64,000 nt of DNA from Neckera pumila (lineage: Eukaryota; Streptophyta; Bryopsida; Hypnales; Neckeraceae), in contig OZ018415.1 of the NCBI GenBank assembly GCA_963969595.1, positions 2,294,001 to 2,358,000 on the forward strand. The letters run 5' to 3'. The position numbers and the translations under genes are program-made. Within the stretch, counting starts at the first letter, position 1; every line of letters begins with the position of its first letter. The notes under the pieces are model-generated. The model was not told the origin of the DNA and did no database searches. It worked only from the letters and a program-made list of their open reading frames with translations. Shown here piece by piece: positions 1 through 9,203 of this stretch.

Positions 1-366
1 AATGTGTCAAACTTGTTCACGCAACTAGCCAGTGCATTAGGGCCATGCGCAATGAGGCTTTGTGTGTGTTCCAAATTATGATTGAACTGGGTGAAAAGAT
101 AGATCTCGACTGCAGCAAGTCCGATCCAGACTGACTTGAAATCGGGGACGCACAAGCAGTGTGAATGCGAGGCTAGAAACCAGGGACACATTAGCTATGT
201 GAAGCTTGAAACAGGGAACACCATGAGCTGCTAGCCGTGGGACTGTGCCCAGAGACAATGTGAAATCGAAAGCAATATTAGTTCTTGAAGGTTCTAGTTG
301 TTTCGACGCACTTCTGACTGATGGCATGTGATTTCGAGCAGCACTACTTACGCGCGTGGGTTTATA
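1..366. other. Upstream flank of the multicopper oxidase gene
   Basis: No coding signal is convincing here. The stretch is of mixed composition and ends just before the first exon of the oxidase gene, so it probably holds its promoter and 5' leader. No clear TATA box was seen. An in-frame ATG at 328 lies 13 codons upstream of the start chosen for the oxidase. Confidence 0.4.
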
Positions 367-2965
367 ATGGAGCTCTCTCGGCTCTCAGTCTTGCTTCTCG
401 TATGGAGTTACTGCTGGGTACCGCAAATTCTCGGCCAGGGCAGTGAACCATCTGGATCTATCTGCCAGGACATGGTGGCATCGCCGCAGCTGGAAATGTT
501 TGTCGACGAGTTGCCGAAACTGAAGGAAATTCACGTCTCGAATGGCTCGCAGTTCACACTGGGAGCCTACAAAATTCAACAGGTGAGCAAGAAATCGGCC
601 AGCGATCTTCAGATATTCCACCACTTGCAGCCATGTCACTGTTACGAAGAAAGGATAACATATTCCATCTTCGAGTCTTTATATTCGACTAGTATTGCGA
701 TTCTGTGATTTTTGTCTGCTCTTTTTCAGAATTCTCTGTGATTGAGAAATTGATCACAGAAGAATCCAATACAGAAAATGGGCAAATGTCCTTTTGTGTC
801 CAAATTAAATTCCATTCCAGTGTATCCTATTCTACACTCGCTGGACATTTACTATGGAACTCTTCAAAACTTCCATAGATGGACATTTTGAATTTCTTCT
901 GTGGTTGGAAATGCGACCAACTGATTGACGTTGAGCTAGAAAGCGACAGCGTTCTCGAATGTCTTGCTTCGTAAGTTTACTTGCAACAGGCATTCGATTC
1001 TGATCTGGTGTGATTGTGCAGAAATTGCACAGGGACTTGCCATCCACGACGCTGTACGCATACGGTGCTACAGCGCAGACCGCGACCTACCCCGGTCCAG
1101 CGCTGGAAGCCATCCAGGACCTCCCCACGCACGTCCGCTGGGAGAATCACATCCCAGACGCGACGCACATGTTCACCGTCGACCCCACCGTGATGTGGGC
1201 GAATCCGCAACGCGGCGGGGTCGCCACGGTGACGCACCTTCACGGCTCGACCGTGGCGAGCGTCTCCGACGGCCACCCGGAAGCTTGGTACACCGCCTTC
1301 GGAGACCACGGATCGTCTTACACAACACAGAACTATACGTACCCAAACGCTCAGCAACCCACGATGCTCTGGTACCACGACCACACAATGGGCATCACAA
1401 GGCTAAACATCTTGGCAGGCTTGACTGGCGTCTACATCATCCGGTCGAAGGCGAATCCACCGGCGTGGATGCCGGGAAAGGATGACGAAGTGACGCTGAT
1501 TCTTCAAGACAAGGCAATTTTTGCGAACGGCTCAGTGAATTTCCCCACTGTGGGACTGTCGGTAGATAATCACCCGCACTGGTGCCCAGAGTATTTCGGA
1601 GATGTGATTCTCGTGAACGGGAAGGCGTGGCCGTACCTGGTCGTGAAGCCAAGGAAGTACCGGCTCCGAATGCTGAACGCCGGAAACGCGCGCGTTTACG
1701 AGCTTTCGCTAGGGAACGCAGCTGCTTTCGTGCAAATCGGCAGCGACGGAGACCTCCTGGTGACTCCACAGCATGTGGAGATTCTCACGGTCGCGCCAGC
1801 GGAGCGAGTGGATGTCATCATCGACTTCTCGTCAATGGCGGGGGAGAATGTCACGCTGCATAACAGTGCGCTTGTGCCGTACCCTGATGGCGACCCCTTG
1901 TTTACTCCGAATTCCACGCGCAGCGTCATGCAATTCAAAGTGACACAGGTGGAAGCCCATACAAACAATTCGAATGATCTGATGCATGCATTCACCACCT
2001 TCAATGTCGTTCGAGTTGTCGAAATAGTGAGAATGTGAAGCTACGATAGCTTGAAATTTCTTGCAACGAGGTAGTACTATGCTGTGTAGGTTGACAATGT
2101 GACACAGGTGGAAGACCACACACGCTGCTTCGAACGATTTGACGCATTCACTATCTTCAATTTAATGTCGTTCGAGTTGTCGAAATCATGCGAATGTGAC
2201 GCTATGGGAGATTGAAATTTACACCTAACGACCCACTTCTGTGTTGTGTAGGTTGACGATGCTGCGGCCATTTCCTCCCCACCCATCCCTCCCCTCCTCC
2301 GCACGCCCGACCCCGTCACCAACGTCACGGGCGCCCTAGTCCGCACCCTCACCCTGGTCGAGCACACAGACCAGAACGATTTCCCAACAGGCTCCCTCCT
2401 GTCCAACCTCACTTGGACGGACCCCGTGACGGAGACGCCTGTTCTGGGCGCGACCGAGGTCTGGGAGTTCATCAACCTCACGCCCGACGCGCATCCCATG
2501 CACGTCCATCTCATCAACTTCCAAGTCCTGAATCTGCAGGCGTTCAATCGGACGCTGTACGAGGAAGGCGGATGTAATTTGTTCGAGAGGGATTGTATGA
2601 GCGCGAATCCTGTGGCGCCCATGGCGTATCACGTCGGGTGGAAAGACACCGTGATGGCGTTGCCGGGGTTCGTTACGCGCTTGCTAGTGCGATGGAGCCC
2701 CCTCCAACTCGGCAATGGCGATGAAGAGGAGTTTCCATTCGACGCGACTGCGGCGCCGGGATATTTGTGGCATTGCCATATTCTAGATCACGAGGACAAT
2801 GCCATGATGCGTCCCATTCAGGTAGTGAGGAGAGAACACTGGGAAGTTTTGCCACTTTATGCCGGATCTAAAGGGGGGCCTAAAGTGCATCTCTGGTTCG
2901 GGCTGAGGTTCGGAAGACCGCAGGAACCTGAGTTCCGCGCACTTTTAGCGTCAATTGAGGCCTAA
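367..2965 (+). CDS. LPR1/LPR2-like multicopper oxidase (CotA-related), 3 exons
   Basis: Exons are 367-582, 1022-1948 and 2252-2965; all introns are GT-AG and phase 0, giving 618 residues. The start at 367 is preferred over the in-frame ATG at 328 because it opens directly on a hydrophobic signal peptide (about residues 1-23). All four copper-ligand blocks are visible: HLHG near 144, WYHDH near 189, HPMHVHL near 462 and WHCHILDHED near 554. Blue copper, T2 and T3 sites should therefore be intact. The close match to the LPR motif order, including the LEMFVDELP segment after the signal peptide, points to the plant LPR family. Those proteins are known as cell-wall or secretory ferroxidases acting in phosphate-starvation root responses. 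Function in this organism is inferred. A poly(A) signal AATAAA lies at 3198. Exon 2 and exon 3 are much more GC-rich than the surroundings. Confidence 0.88.
1949..2251 (+). repeat. Tandemly duplicated intron inside the oxidase gene
   Basis: Two diverged copies of one block lie head to tail. The first is 1949-2107, the second starts at 2108. Both begin GTGGAAG right after GTGACACAG, share TCGTTCGAGTTGTCGAAAT, and end TGTGTAG|GTTGAC. Each copy thus has its own 5' and 3' splice site. By eye they are roughly 75-80% alike, so the duplication is not recent. Confidence 0.8.
2090..2107 (+). other. Candidate 18-nt microexon created by intron duplication
   Basis: Between the two intron copies lie 18 bases with an AG acceptor before them and a CAG|GTGGAAG donor after them. 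They read VDNVTQ in the phase shared by exons 2 and 3. Inclusion adds six residues (one extra NxT sequon) and keeps the frame; skipping joins exon 2 directly to exon 3. Usage cannot be decided from DNA. Confidence 0.5.
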
Positions 2966-2968
2966 TGC

Positions 2969-3048
2969 GTACAAAAATGGGCCAAAAGGGGGAGCAAAAG
3001 TTTCGCACCCCCCACCTCGGATTTGTACAAAAATGGGCCAAAAGGGGG
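2969..3048 (+). repeat. Short direct repeat in the oxidase 3' UTR
   Basis: A 24-base segment beginning GTACAAAAATGGGCC occurs at 2969 and again at 3025, with 56-bp spacing, just after the stop codon. Confidence 0.7.
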
Positions 3049-3197
3049 CCCTAACTCTTCACGAGTTAGCCCAGCATAAAGTCTTCAAAGTTCCCAGTGC
3101 GAAGAGGGCGTTGCTAAGTCGTGGAGGCACGCCAAAGCTGGTAGCCGGGAACTGCTCGGAACTAGGAAGAAGCCATGTAGGATTTGGACACCCTATG

Positions 3198-3203
3198 AAT
3201 AAA
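3198..3203 (+). terminator. Polyadenylation signal AATAAA of the oxidase gene
   Basis: A canonical hexamer lies about 230 bases after the stop codon and before the AT-rich downstream sequence. It is the first such hexamer seen after the gene, so it is the probable 3' end signal. Confidence 0.45.
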
Positions 3204-3689
3204 CTATGAATTTTCAAAGTGTTGAAAATCGTTATTTCTATATTGGACTCTAGACTCCGACTTGTGAATGCAGGGCATTAACCCTTTAGCGCGCCGGCGT
3301 CCAGAATTTGGACGATGTACCGACAAGAACTTCTATATCTTTCTCAAAATTACAAATTTTCATTCATCCTTTTTTGTGGAGGTCGGTGCTAGAGTTCTAT
3401 AGCTGGGAAGGAGTGTTCAACGCTCTAAGACGATGATGTGCTTTTTTGTAAAATTGTATGGGCGAGATATGTCAGGAAAACAAGAAATTTTTGTTTGCCC
3501 AGTGACAAAAGTGGTGGGAGTTCTAAAATTTTGAACTACTATTTTTCAAATCGGGCAGTGTGTCAGTGTACAGCTTCATTACGTCAGCGAAGCTCAACAG
3601 CTTTTATTATTTGTTGTGCATGTCAGTAAAGGAAGAATTTCTCTGCATGGTAGAAGAATTTACTGAAATCAGTAAGTGCAGGTTCTAAG

Positions 3690-3971
3690 TGTTGGTGGAT
3701 GAAATCCATCCACATTCTCATCTAACTGTTTTCACTCTGCAGCCTATTAGTTTCGTGTTTCTTGTCGTAGGACTTCTGGTTGTTTGTTGCAGTTAGAGAG
3801 TACCCGCTGTGAGAGAAAGAATGTGTTAGACACATTGAGCTCTCAGGATTACTATAGGATTGTAAAACAACTCTGCACCATATGCGTTTCCAAGTAAAGA
3901 TGAGCTTGTACTGTATCTCTGTATGTGCATTGTGTACAAGCTATGGTACTGGAATTAGCTTACATCTAATA
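3690..3971 (+). repeat. 5' LTR of the Copia element
   Basis: This 282-bp copy matches the 3' LTR at all positions but one. It begins TGTTGGTGGATG and ends CATCTAATA. The inverted pair GGATGAAATCCATCC lies right at the start. Confidence 0.95.
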
Positions 3972-4443
3972 GGTTATGGGCCTTAAGCGTTTTATCTGCG
4001 TCTTATCATCTTCCCTATGCGGTTATGAGCGTTAGTTTTCTTGCAATCTCGATGATGTCATTCACTTCTTTTCGCGATGCATTTTTGCAAGCTCCGATCG
4101 AATCTCCTTCATCTCCACGGAGTTCAGTTTCTGTAAATCCTTTAGCACCTGTAAATTTCTCTATACCTCCTCCTGTAAATCTTTTCACTCGTCTTTTGGT
4201 TTCTACTCCTTCTGGTGGATCAGATCCAAAAGCTGGAGCGTAGTTAGCTGGAGTGTAGCTAGAGCTGGAGCGTGGATCTCAGAACATAGTTAGGCATTGT
4301 CAGGTAGTTAAGCAAGCGTTACTTTCAATTCTTTAGACTTGTCTATTAGTTTTCGATTTAGTATACTTTGTAGAGTGTTTTTAGAGACTTTCTTGATCTT
4401 CTTGATCTTCTTGATTTTCTTGTTTTTCTTCAATCCGTCCTCC

Positions 4444-7400
4444 ATGGACTTGCACGATAAGATCCCTGTGAAAATGTTTGACGGCACACAGTTCTCCGTC
4501 TGGAAATACCACATGGAGATCGTTTTTGAAGCTAAGAAAGTGTTAAGAGTCGTCTCTGGTGTAGAAACACGCCCGATTCCTCTTAATCCTGTGATTGTCA
4601 CCCCTGAGGAGCTGATTCAAATTGAAGCATGGGAGGAAAAGAACGCTAATGCTAGAATGTTTATTAGCAAGTCTATATCACAGAAGATTCTCGGTAAACT
4701 CATTAGCTGTACTACAGCAGCTTCAATGTGGAAAAAATTGTGTTCCTTACATCTTAGCAAGACTCCTGAAAGTGTTTTTACACTACAGGGCAAGTTCTTT
4801 GACTATAAAATGAAGCGTACAGATGATATTTCGTCTCATATCCAGAACATTAGTGAGATGGCGATGATTCTTGCAGATCTTGGCCACACTGTTCCCGATA
4901 AGATGATTATTTCAAAGATCATTTATAGCCTTCCACCTAGCTATAATAGTATCATCGCCGCTTGGTCAAACGTTTCTGAGGAAAATCAGACAGTAGATAA
5001 TCTCGAAGAGCGCCTTATTCGGCACGAGAGCTTACTTCTCAGGCAAGGTGGTACCGATACTGAAACTGATCAGGCCTTTTTTACCCGCTCAGCTTCGACC
5101 TCACAGAGTCGTCCTTCTTCTAAGAAAGAACAATATCAGAAAGACTTGAGTTACATCCGAGACCTCAAAGCGCGTACCAAATGCTACAACTGTCACGAGT
5201 TTGGACATTGGTCAGCAGATTGTCCCAAGCCGAAGAAGAAACGTACAAATGGCAAGGATCCTCGAAAAATAGATGGTGGATTGAGCGAGGCAAACCTTGT
5301 TGAGAGTTTACGCATTACCAGTAGTTCTGATGAAGATTCCAAGTCTGTTTCAGATGAGGATTTTGCTTTTGTTATCACGTCAACATTATCGAGTTATGCT
5401 TTAGCAGTCGAATCTTCTATAGATGCGTGGTTTGCTGACAGCGGAGCTAGTGAACACATGACCGACAGGTTGGAATGGTTTTCTAATTTTCGATCCATTC
5501 CTGAAGGTCTCCACACTGTCCAGATCGCTGATGACACCAAACTCTGGGTTCGCGGGAAAGGAGATATTCAAATTCGTTGTTTAATCGATGGTGAATATCA
5601 CAGAGGACTCATGCGAGATGTTTTATATGTCCCGGAATTGAAACGAAATCTTTTCTCGGTTGGACTTGTATCGGAAAGAAATTTATCTTTCATTACCTTT
5701 CCAGGCCGATGTGAATTCACTACTCTTTCTGGTAAGAAAGTCTTGGAAGGTACTCGATTTCGGAAGTTATATCAATTGTCTATAACGGTCCTGCCTCCGA
5801 AACAGGTGGTGACATGTGAAGTTTTAGACTCTGCTCATGCTTTCACCAGTTCTTCAAACGACACATATTTTTCAACGGATCCGCTTATATCAGATTTACC
5901 TGCAGTGGATTCAGTGGATTCAGCACTTGTTGCTAGCTCTTCCAGTGCTCATGATGATCTTATTTTATGGCATGAGAGAATGGGACACGTGAATATTCCT
6001 CTTATGCATCAAATGAGTGCTAACGACAGCCTGCGTGATTTCAAATTGAAGAAGCCGGTTCATCTTCAGCACCCTTGCGAAGGCTGCATGCTTGGTAAAC
6101 AACAGAAATCTTCTTACAAACATGATCCAAGTAAGCAAAGATCTACTATACCTGGTCAATTGATTCATGGGGATGTTTCAGGAAAGCAAAACAAGAATCC
6201 ATCACTCAAAGGCTCCATGTATTACATATTGTACAAAGATGATGCCACTGCATATCGTTTCGTTCATTTTGCTGAGCAAAAGTCTGACGCTTTTCCATTC
6301 TTTAAGCGAGTTGTTAAACTAGTAAAGAAGGAGACAGGACATGATGTCCTTGCTATCCGAACTGATCAGGGCAAGGAGTTCGTAAATGACGGTTTTAACA
6401 AATACCTTGATGATATGAATATCAATCGTCAAACTAGTACAGTCTATACCCCGCAGCAGAACGGTTATATTGAACGAGACAATCGCACTGTGATGGAGAT
6501 GGCACGGAGTCTTCTTCTTGCCAAGGATTTACCGAAGAAATTATGGGCTGAGGCTGTTAGCACTGCCGTATACTTGTTGAACAGGACGATTAACCATCAA
6601 CTTGGTCATATCACTCCTTATGAAAAGTGGTTCAAGGAGAAACCTTCAGTCCAACATTTCAGGGTTTTTGGCTCTTTATCATGGGTTTTCGTGAACAAAG
6701 CACTGCGAACGAAATTAGACCCCAAAAGTGTGAAGATGTACTTTGTTGGCTATTCTTCTACAAGTCGAGCCTATCGATTCTGGGAACCAGTGACTGACAA
6801 GATCATTGAAAGTGCTGACTATACTATTGACGAGAAGTCTGGTAAATATCGCCCAAATTTTCCTCCCGATCCTGGCATTGAACTCTTTACTACCATTTCT
6901 ATTGATTCATTTACACCAGAGATTGATCCTGTTATTCCATTTCAACATCCTATTGATGTTATCAGCAACACATCTAATGAAGGAATGGGAGATTTGAATA
7001 GCAGTGGGAGTTGCTCACAAATGACACCCAATACTGATCTTCCAAATTGTATGATTGATGATTCTCATCACTCATTACCAGCAGTGGGAGTTTCCTCAGA
7101 CCCAATTGTGGTTCACTCTTCAGTAGTGGAACTTGATGATGCAAATGATGAACCTCTTAATTCAAAGTTCAGATCCATCCAAGAGCTATTAAACTGTACA
7201 CCACGTCTTCCGGATTACCCTAACTTTCCTGAACTACCGGAAGAACCAGAACCTCCTGACTTATTTCGTATTGACCCCATGTATCCAAATGCTATTCGAA
7301 TTTCCAATGCACTCATTGCATTAGTCGGAGAAGCGATACAAGAACCGCAGACTTATCACGAGGCGATCTCATCTGTTGACTCCACATCTTGGCAACAGAA

Positions 7401-7446
7401 CTCTCGATTGTCAACAGGAGCTTCCTATTATGATCTACTGCGATAA
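4444..7446 (+). CDS. Copia Gag-protease-integrase polyprotein (truncated, no RT)
   Basis: The start MDLHDKIPVKMFDG at 4444 is preferred over the ATG at 4339, whose product would begin with a leucine/phenylalanine-rich stretch unlike Gag and more likely leader sequence. The protein is 1000 residues. Visible parts: a UBN2-type Gag domain (about 1-200), a CCHC zinc knuckle CYNCHEFGHWSADC near 247, the protease site ADSGASEH near 330, a pre-integrase zinc region (WHERMGH...CEGCMLGKQ), and an integrase core with D577, D641 and E677, a perfect D,D35E spacing. The C-terminal linker ends at YHEAISS, the usual entry to RT, after which the reading frame passes into junction sequence and stops. Protease and integrase look catalytically complete, but the element cannot reverse transcribe itself. 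Confidence 0.9.
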   Translation: MDLHDKIPVKMFDGTQFSVWKYHMEIVFEAKKVLRVVSGVETRPIPLNPVIVTPEELIQIEAWEEKNANARMFISKSISQKILGKLISCTTAASMWKKLCSLHLSKTPESVFTLQGKFFDYKMKRTDDISSHIQNISEMAMILADLGHTVPDKMIISKIIYSLPPSYNSIIAAWSNVSEENQTVDNLEERLIRHESLLLRQGGTDTETDQAFFTRSASTSQSRPSSKKEQYQKDLSYIRDLKARTKCYNCHEFGHWSADCPKPKKKRTNGKDPRKIDGGLSEANLVESLRITSSSDEDSKSVSDEDFAFVITSTLSSYALAVESSIDAWFADSGASEHMTDRLEWFSNFRSIPEGLHTVQIADDTKLWVRGKGDIQIRCLIDGEYHRGLMRDVLYVPELKRNLFSVGLVSERNLSFITFPGRCEFTTLSGKKVLEGTRFRKLYQLSITVLPPKQVVTCEVLDSAHAFTSSSNDTYFSTDPLISDLPAVDSVDSALVASSSSAHDDLILWHERMGHVNIPLMHQMSANDSLRDFKLKKPVHLQHPCEGCMLGKQQKSSYKHDPSKQRSTIPGQLIHGDVSGKQNKNPSLKGSMYYILYKDDATAYRFVHFAEQKSDAFPFFKRVVKLVKKETGHDVLAIRTDQGKEFVNDGFNKYLDDMNINRQTSTVYTPQQNGYIERDNRTVMEMARSLLLAKDLPKKLWAEAVSTAVYLLNRTINHQLGHITPYEKWFKEKPSVQHFRVFGSLSWVFVNKALRTKLDPKSVKMYFVGYSSTSRAYRFWEPVTDKIIESADYTIDEKSGKYRPNFPPDPGIELFTTISIDSFTPEIDPVIPFQHPIDVISNTSNEGMGDLNSSGSCSQMTPNTDLPNCMIDDSHHSLPAVGVSSDPIVVHSSVVELDDANDEPLNSKFRSIQELLNCTPRLPDYPNFPELPEEPEPPDLFRIDPMYPNAIRISNALIALVGEAIQEPQTYHEAISSVDSTSWQQNSRLSTGASYYDLLR

Positions 7447-7672
7447 TCAAGCAGCTTTAGCTCTTGTTAAGAATCCTGAATACCATAAGCGGACAAAGCA
7501 TGTGGGCATGAAGTATTATGCAATCCGCACATACTATGAAGACAAGTTGCTTGACTTTACGTACATACACACCTCAGAGCAGATTGCTGATCTCTTTACC
7601 AAAGCTTTACCGAGGGACACATTTCAGAAATTTCGTAAGCTGCTAGGTGTTCGAACATTCCACGACAATTAG
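7421..7672 (+). pseudogene. Residual C-terminal RNase H of the Copia Pol
   Basis: In a different frame from Gag-Pol, this stretch encodes the end of Copia RNase H: IYCDNQAALALVKNP, then RTKHVGMKYY and the typical ending IADLFTKALP. It stops at the TAG at 7670-7672. The reverse transcriptase and the first half of RNase H (about 1.2 kb in intact elements) are missing between about 7390 and 7420. The hexamer CAACAG occurs on both sides of the break. Confidence 0.85.
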
Positions 7673-7723
7673 TGGGAGTGTGAAGAGAAGAATTCTTCGT
7701 AGAATGTGGTGGATTTGTGGGAG

Positions 7724-8005
7724 TGTTGGTGGATGAAATCCATCCACATTCTCATCTAACTGTTTTCACTCTGCAGCCTATTAGTTTCGTGTTTCTTGTC
7801 GTAGGACTTCTGGTTGTTTGTTGCAGTTAGAGAGTACCCGCTGTGAGAGAAAGAATGTGTTAGACACATTGAGCTCTCAGGATTACTATAGGATTGTAAA
7901 ACAACTCTGCACCATATGCGTTTCCAAGTAAAGATGAGCTTGTACTGTATCTCTGTATGTGCATTGTGTACAAGCTATGGTACTGGAATTAGCTTACTTC
8001 TAATA
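7724..8005 (+). repeat. 3' LTR of the Copia element
   Basis: The 3' copy is 282 bp and near identical to the 5' LTR. It is preceded by GTGGGAG (polypurine tract) and followed by the target duplication CTAAG. Confidence 0.95.
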
Positions 8006-8010
8006 CTAAG

Positions 8011-9203
8011 TAAGGTAGCACCACTTGTCACTTCAAGAGCATTAGGAATCTGGTCAAGAATACCATGCCGTCTTCAGCTTCAATGCCAACACTCAGATGT
8101 TCTTCAACTCAATCAGTAGTACTACGTACAAAACAACTAAAAGTTCGTAAAAAATTCATGGAACGTACTCCTACTAAGTAGAGGACACCACAGTTTGCAC
8201 TTCTGTGCTGTAGTATACATTGATTGCACCGTTCATGAGTTCATGCCATTGATCATGGAGCAAAGAGTAGGACCTTCTGAGTAGGACCTTCTGAGTAGGG
8301 AAAAACATGAATTAGCCGTCAAAGAATTTCACCTTGCGTAGCACTCCTAGATGCCTACCAACCTGCCTAGTGACACAGGAGCATTTTCACCATCTCTGGC
8401 ATTCATGAGCTTTGTTTCAAGCAACTTGCACATCACTCCTGCTTTATACATAAGAAGAGAGTACAACAATTGCTCTAAGACACATGCATATACAGTATGA
8501 ACAAGAACTTCAGAATTTTAGAGCATGTGCATCTAGAGCTCTCAATGTGAATTTCCCTTCTAGTATGAGTGCTTCTATTACGTAGTCTACCAGTATACTT
8601 GAATAGCAACGTCCGGTGAGCTTTGAGCAGTCATGACTGCTCGGAACACTGTGCAAACCTTCCGCTGTCTAAGTCACGTGACTTTGCTTCATTTCTCTTG
8701 TTCTCATTTTCAACAAAGAAGTCAACCGTTTCACTAACTCGTCGTCACTCTTCTGCACCACATGCTGGGCGACGGTCCACATCCATCCTCACTGTGAAGG
8801 ACAAACTCAATCAATCAGAACCTTGTCAAGGTAAGTACTTCATTACGTGCATTTGTTCACAGCATCACAACTTATATGCCAAGTCACATGGGAACATGTA
8901 AGATCAAATTACTATTTCTGTGCACAATGCTCTCTAGACGTTATTAGTAAATTGTAGAGACTCTGCAGATGCTCTCAGGATATCGCTGATTGAAATACCT
9001 TTACTTGAGCAGTCCTGAAGCGGTACCTCCTTCTTGAAAATTGTAGGATCAAAGTTTGGATTGCCTTTTCCGGGAAGTAGTGCCTGTCATTTACTTCTTA
9101 TCACATCCTCACTATGCAATGTGCTGTTCTTGGCAGGATTGGTGCTAATTACGTAGAATTCAGCAAACACGGAAGCACCTGCCAATAATGACACTCTTCT
9201 TTC
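8011..9203. other. piggyBac element left interior, no gene seen
   Basis: Apart from the small tandem phrase TAGGACCTTCTGAG repeated near 8270-8295, I see no coding signature. By position this is the continuation of the piggyBac left arm interrupted by the Copia insertion. Confidence 0.35.

Larger units (their letters stand above)
3690..8005 (+). mobile_element. Ty1/Copia LTR retrotransposon, RT-deleted, young
   Basis: Two 282-bp LTRs flank a 3.75-kb interior, and the 5-bp target duplication CTAAG is present at 3685-3689 and 8006-8010. The LTRs begin TG and end TA rather than CA. They differ at one position (A at 3964, T at 7998), which implies a very recent insertion. Coding order is Gag, protease, integrase and then only the tail of RNase H; the reverse transcriptase is gone. 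GTGGGAG before the 3' LTR is the likely polypurine tract. The sequence after the 5' LTR (GGTTATGGGCC) only loosely resembles the usual initiator-Met primer site. Confidence 0.93.

Noticed and set aside
977..1384. Minus-strand and alternative-frame ORFs over the oxidase exons
   Set aside because: They arise from the GC-rich codons of the multicopper oxidase; only the frame with copper-ligand motifs is supported.
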